DNA of 64,000 bases from Diacronema lutheri (Eukaryota; Haptophyta; Pavlovophyceae; Pavlovales; Pavlovaceae), in NCBI GenBank assembly GCA_019448385.1, contig JAGTXO010000003.1, positions 372,001 through 436,000 of the forward strand, read 5' to 3'. The notes beneath the pieces were generated by a model. That model was not told where the DNA came from. It worked only from the letters and a program-made list of their open reading frames with translations, and did not search any database. Below are positions 61,101 to 64,000 of this stretch, piece after piece (the first letter of the stretch is position 1; the number at the start of each line of letters is the position of its first letter). The position numbers and the translations under genes are program-made.

Positions 61101-64000
61101 TGCCGCTGCCCGATCCGCCCGCGCGCCGCTTCTGCTCGTCGCGCGTCTTGCGGAACTGGGCGACGAGGTCGCTGCTCACGTTGGCCTCAGGCTCCCACGT
61201 GTCGGCGCTCTCGTCGTAGCCCCGCCACCTGATCCGGAACTGGAACGTCACCCTCTTGCCCGCCTTGCGGCGCTCGTCGACGACCGCCTCGACCTCGTAC
61301 GTGCGCGCCTCCTCGTCGACGCTCGCGCCCGCCGCGCTCGCGCCCGTGTCCGGCCACCCAGCGACCGTGCCGCCCAGCCTCTCGGCGGCCGCGCGCAGCT
61401 GCCGCTCGCGCTGGGCGGCCGCGGCGCCTCGCGCGACCAGCGCGGGCAGCATGCCCGCGCCGCCCGCGAGGCCGTGCGCGCCGACGCTGGCGGTCATCAG
61501 CGCGTCGAGGCACGCGAACGTTGCGAGCGCACGCGCGCCATCGTCGCCGCCGCGCGGCTGCGAGCGCACGACGGGCGATGGCCGCGGCTCCCCCTCGGCC
61601 GCGAGCAGCGCCCAGATCGCACTGGCCAGCGCGACGGCATGCGCGCCGACCGCGACGGCCACGTCCGCGTCGAGCGGCGCAAAGTCGTAGCGCACGAGCG
61701 CGGCCGGGCGCGAGTCGTCCGTCGGCCGGTCGGCGACGAGCAGCCCGACCGGGCGCGGCGGCTCGCCGGACGGCGCGGCGACGGGCACGCAGAGGAGCAC
61801 GACGAGCAGGCGCGGCGTGCCGCCGAGCAGCGCGCGCGCGGCATCCGCCCCGTCGGCTCCGCCGCGCGCGGCCGCGGCGAGCAGCTCGGCCGCGCGCGTC
61901 GGGCCCAGCGCCGTGCGCGCGTCCTTGCGCGCGCGTGCGCGCGCCGTGTACGCGGCGCAGGCGTCGTCGAGCACCGCCGCGCTGGGCGCGGTGCCAGTCG
62001 TCGCCCACGCGCGCAGCGCGTCGCGCACCCGCGTGACGATCGCCTGGTCGACCGCCGCCTCGCCGGCAGCGTGCGCCGGCGCGCACGCCGGCGGTGCGGC
62101 GGCAGGCGCGAGCGCGGGCGCGCCGTCGGCGCCGTCAACGCCGACGGCGCCGTCGGCGCGCCGCCACGCGAGCTTCGCCTCGATCTGCTGCCGGACGGCG
62201 TGGCAGTGCCGGTCGATGCCGCGCGCGTCGTCGAGCGCGGCCAGCGCGTCCTCAGCGGCGGGACGGCCGCTCGCGTCCGCGACGGCCTGCAGGCAGAGCA
62301 GCGCGGCCGCACGCGCGTTGCACGCGCTCTGCGGCTCGGGCGCGAGCGCGTGTTCGAGCTCGAGCGGCGACGCGCCTCGCGCCGCGGCGATCGCGTCCAT
62401 CAGCACGTCCAACCGCTGCACCAGCGCCCTGTGCGCGTCGCGCGGCGCGCCCGTCGACGGCGCGCGCGAGCGCGTCGCCACGAGCCCGAGCGCGCGCGCC
62501 GGCGCGCCCGCCGGCGTGTGCAGCACGAGCAGCGCCGCGCCCGCCAAGCTCGCGTTGCGCGTGACGAGCGCGAAGATGCGCGTCGCCTCGTGCGCGCCCA
62601 CCGACGCCCAGATCGCAGCGCGATCGGCGTCCGTCTGCGCGTCGCACAGATCGCGCACGTCGTCCGGCGCGAGCAGCGCGCCGCCGCCGGCGGAGCGCGC
62701 GACGATCGCCCGCGCCTCCGCCACGAAGACGGCCTGCGGCAGGTCGGCGTGGCGCGCGTCGACGATGGCGCGCGTCGCGTGCACGCCGAGCTCCACGCCG
62801 CGGTAGAAGGCGCGCGCGTTGGCCGCGCGCGCGTGCGCCGGCCGTCCGTCCGCGTTGCGCCTCGCGCGCGCCTGCTTGCTCGTGCGCGCGAGGCCGTCGC
62901 GTGGCGGTGGCGGCAGCGTAGCGAGGAAGCGCGCGGTGGGCGGCGGCGCGCGCACGCCGCGCTGCCGCCGTGCGATGGCCGCGAGCCGCCGGCCCGCCGC
63001 GCTGCCGCCCGCGCCGACGTGCTGCCAGCGGTTGAGCGCCGCCGGTGGCGGCGGCGGCGGCGGCGGCGGCGCGGCGGCGGGCGGCGGCGCGACGGCGGGC
63101 GGCGGCGCGGCGGCGGGCGGCGGCGCGGCGGTGGGCGGCGGCGCGGCGGCGGGCGGCAGCGGCGGCGGCGCGCCGGCGACGGCAGCACCAGTCGGCTTGT
63201 CCGCCCACGCACCCGAGACGCTGTCCCAGGCCTTGCCCGGTGGCGCGCGCCCACGCGGCCGCGGGTGGCGGGCTCGAGCGGCGGGGGGCGGGCGGCCGGC
63301 GCGCCAGTCGAAGACAGGTGCAACCGTGGCGGCAGGCGCCGAGTGCCGCGCGTCGGTCACAGAGCGCGTGGTGCGCGCGGCGACCGTCGCGCGCATGGCG
63401 GGCGGGCGGTGAGCAGCGCCCGCCGGCGCGCCGGCGGGCGCGGCAGCCGGCGCGCCGGCGGGCGCGGCCGCCTCGAGCCCGGCGGAGGCGCCGCGCTTGC
63501 GCTTGCGCGTGCCGCCGCGCGTGCGCCTGCGCGCGCGCCCGCCGCGCGCCCGTTCGGCCTGCGCGTCGCCAGCCGCGTCGCCGGCCGCGTCGCCGCGCCG
63601 CACGTAGACGACCGCGAACGCCTCCTCGCCGGTCCCGTCGACGCCGCCGCGCGCGCGGCGCAGGACCGACCGCCACTGCAGCCGCCGCGCGCGGCCGGGC
63701 TCGCACGCAAACCAGCGCCCACCGCGCCTGACGACGGCCACAAAGTCGTCGTCGCGCCGCCCGCGCCGGCGCGTGCGCAGCAGCACGCACTGCACGTCGA
63801 GCCAGCCCTCGTGCCAGTCGGCCGTGCTGGGGGCGACGCGAATCGACTGCGGGAGCTCGACGCCAAAGCCGGCGAGGCGCACGATGTGCGCGACGATGAC
63901 GCTCGAAATGGCGGGGGCGCTCGACGGGTCGCCCGCTGCAGCGAGCCCCGCCTCGCCCCAGTGCTCACGCGTGACGCAATCCGCGTCCTCGACGTGCACG
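58139..64000 (-). CDS. Chromodomain-Fanzor fusion (RuvC-fold TnpB-like nuclease), partial at window edge
   Basis: Fanzors are eukaryotic relatives of TnpB/Cas12 that cut DNA guided by RNA. Exons are 64000-59992, still open at the right edge, and 59863-58139; the 128-nt intron (GTGCGC to GCAG, phase 0) joins PLRTHN to VPRNVRLTANAIW. At least 1,911 residues are encoded. The RuvC triad is visible: Asp in VVAADPNMGNITT (59341-59339), Glu in VFVPEPYTSMHC (58795-58793) and Asp in HRDYNAARNI (58615-58613). Cysteines in MHCS, QRCG and CPAC form the zinc ribbon, with a stretched first knuckle. TDGVAVHAVG is another Fanzor block. Upstream in the same frame is a chromodomain (YEVEAVVDERRKAG, FRIRWRGYDESADTWEPEAN, about 61136-61310) and a long Ala/Pro-rich extension with a (PPPAAA) tract (63045-63180). 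The tail is an Asp/Gly run then KRGRR, perhaps nuclear targeting. Confidence 0.88.

Noticed and set aside
58139-64000. A bacterial or contaminating TnpB locus
   Set aside because: The gene has a spliceosomal-type intron with the same GTGCGC donor as neighbouring host genes, a chromodomain and host-like codon use, so it is a eukaryotic Fanzor.
1-64000. rRNA, tRNA, CRISPR arrays, riboswitches, retroelement or virus-like genes
   Set aside because: A read of all gene-free stretches showed no rRNA core sequence, no tRNA-like cloverleaf or TPsiC-type box, no spaced direct repeats and no reverse transcriptase, integrase or capsid motif.

Overview
The window looks like nuclear DNA of a flagellated, photosynthetic protist with a complex plastid, most likely a GC-rich haptophyte (a Pavlovales-type alga would fit; this is inference). 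Coding sequence is very GC-rich. Genes alternate strands and are closely packed, with short introns (about 90-205 nt). Several products begin with a signal peptide followed by a transit-like stretch, as expected for plastids reached through the ER. Alpha-tubulin, a SHIPPO-repeat protein and a MORN protein point to a flagellum. No rRNA, tRNA, CRISPR array or bacterial operon was seen.

Layout. 1-3060: a glycoside hydrolase family 9 enzyme running off the left edge, and alpha-tubulin. 3412-12375: a tandem array of three near-identical units, each with a secreted protein made of two six-cysteine knottin-like modules, a long Ser-Pro stalk and a polylysine tail. 12482-19182: a plastid-type membrane protein, cytosolic Trp-tRNA synthetase, a MANF-like ER protein, a CXXC zinc-finger protein and an RsmI-type methyltransferase. 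19272-41262: two giant surface proteins on the + strand. The first joins cohesin-like, dockerin-like, proline-rich, REJ, EGF, GPS, IQ, EF-hand and transmembrane modules. The second joins GDGxCC-type beta domains, ShKT-like modules and many membrane spans. 41454-53639: housekeeping genes, namely an ESRP/hnRNP-H-like RNA-binding protein, an Sfi1-like helical protein, a sulfotransferase, CDP-diacylglycerol synthase, the deneddylase SENP8, an RraA-fold protein, nuclear-encoded plastid ribosomal protein bL32 and splicing factor CWC2 with an added WW domain. 53663-54878: a 1.2 kb element with 17-bp terminal inverted repeats and a 4-bp target duplication. 54911-57696: MORN, SHIPPO-repeat and unknown genes. 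58139-64000: a very large gene running off the right edge that encodes a Fanzor (eukaryotic TnpB-like RuvC nuclease) in one polypeptide with a chromodomain.

The most exciting item is the chromodomain-Fanzor fusion: an RNA-guided-nuclease-type protein with a histone-mark reader built in. Next are the knottin-extensin array and the cohesin/dockerin/REJ/GPS receptor, whose C-terminal intron is a G-run minisatellite. Eight of eleven inferred introns begin GTGCG rather than GTRAG, which looks like a splice-donor habit of this genome. All exon joins were worked out by eye from frame, homology and GT-AG signals, and none has been tested with transcripts.
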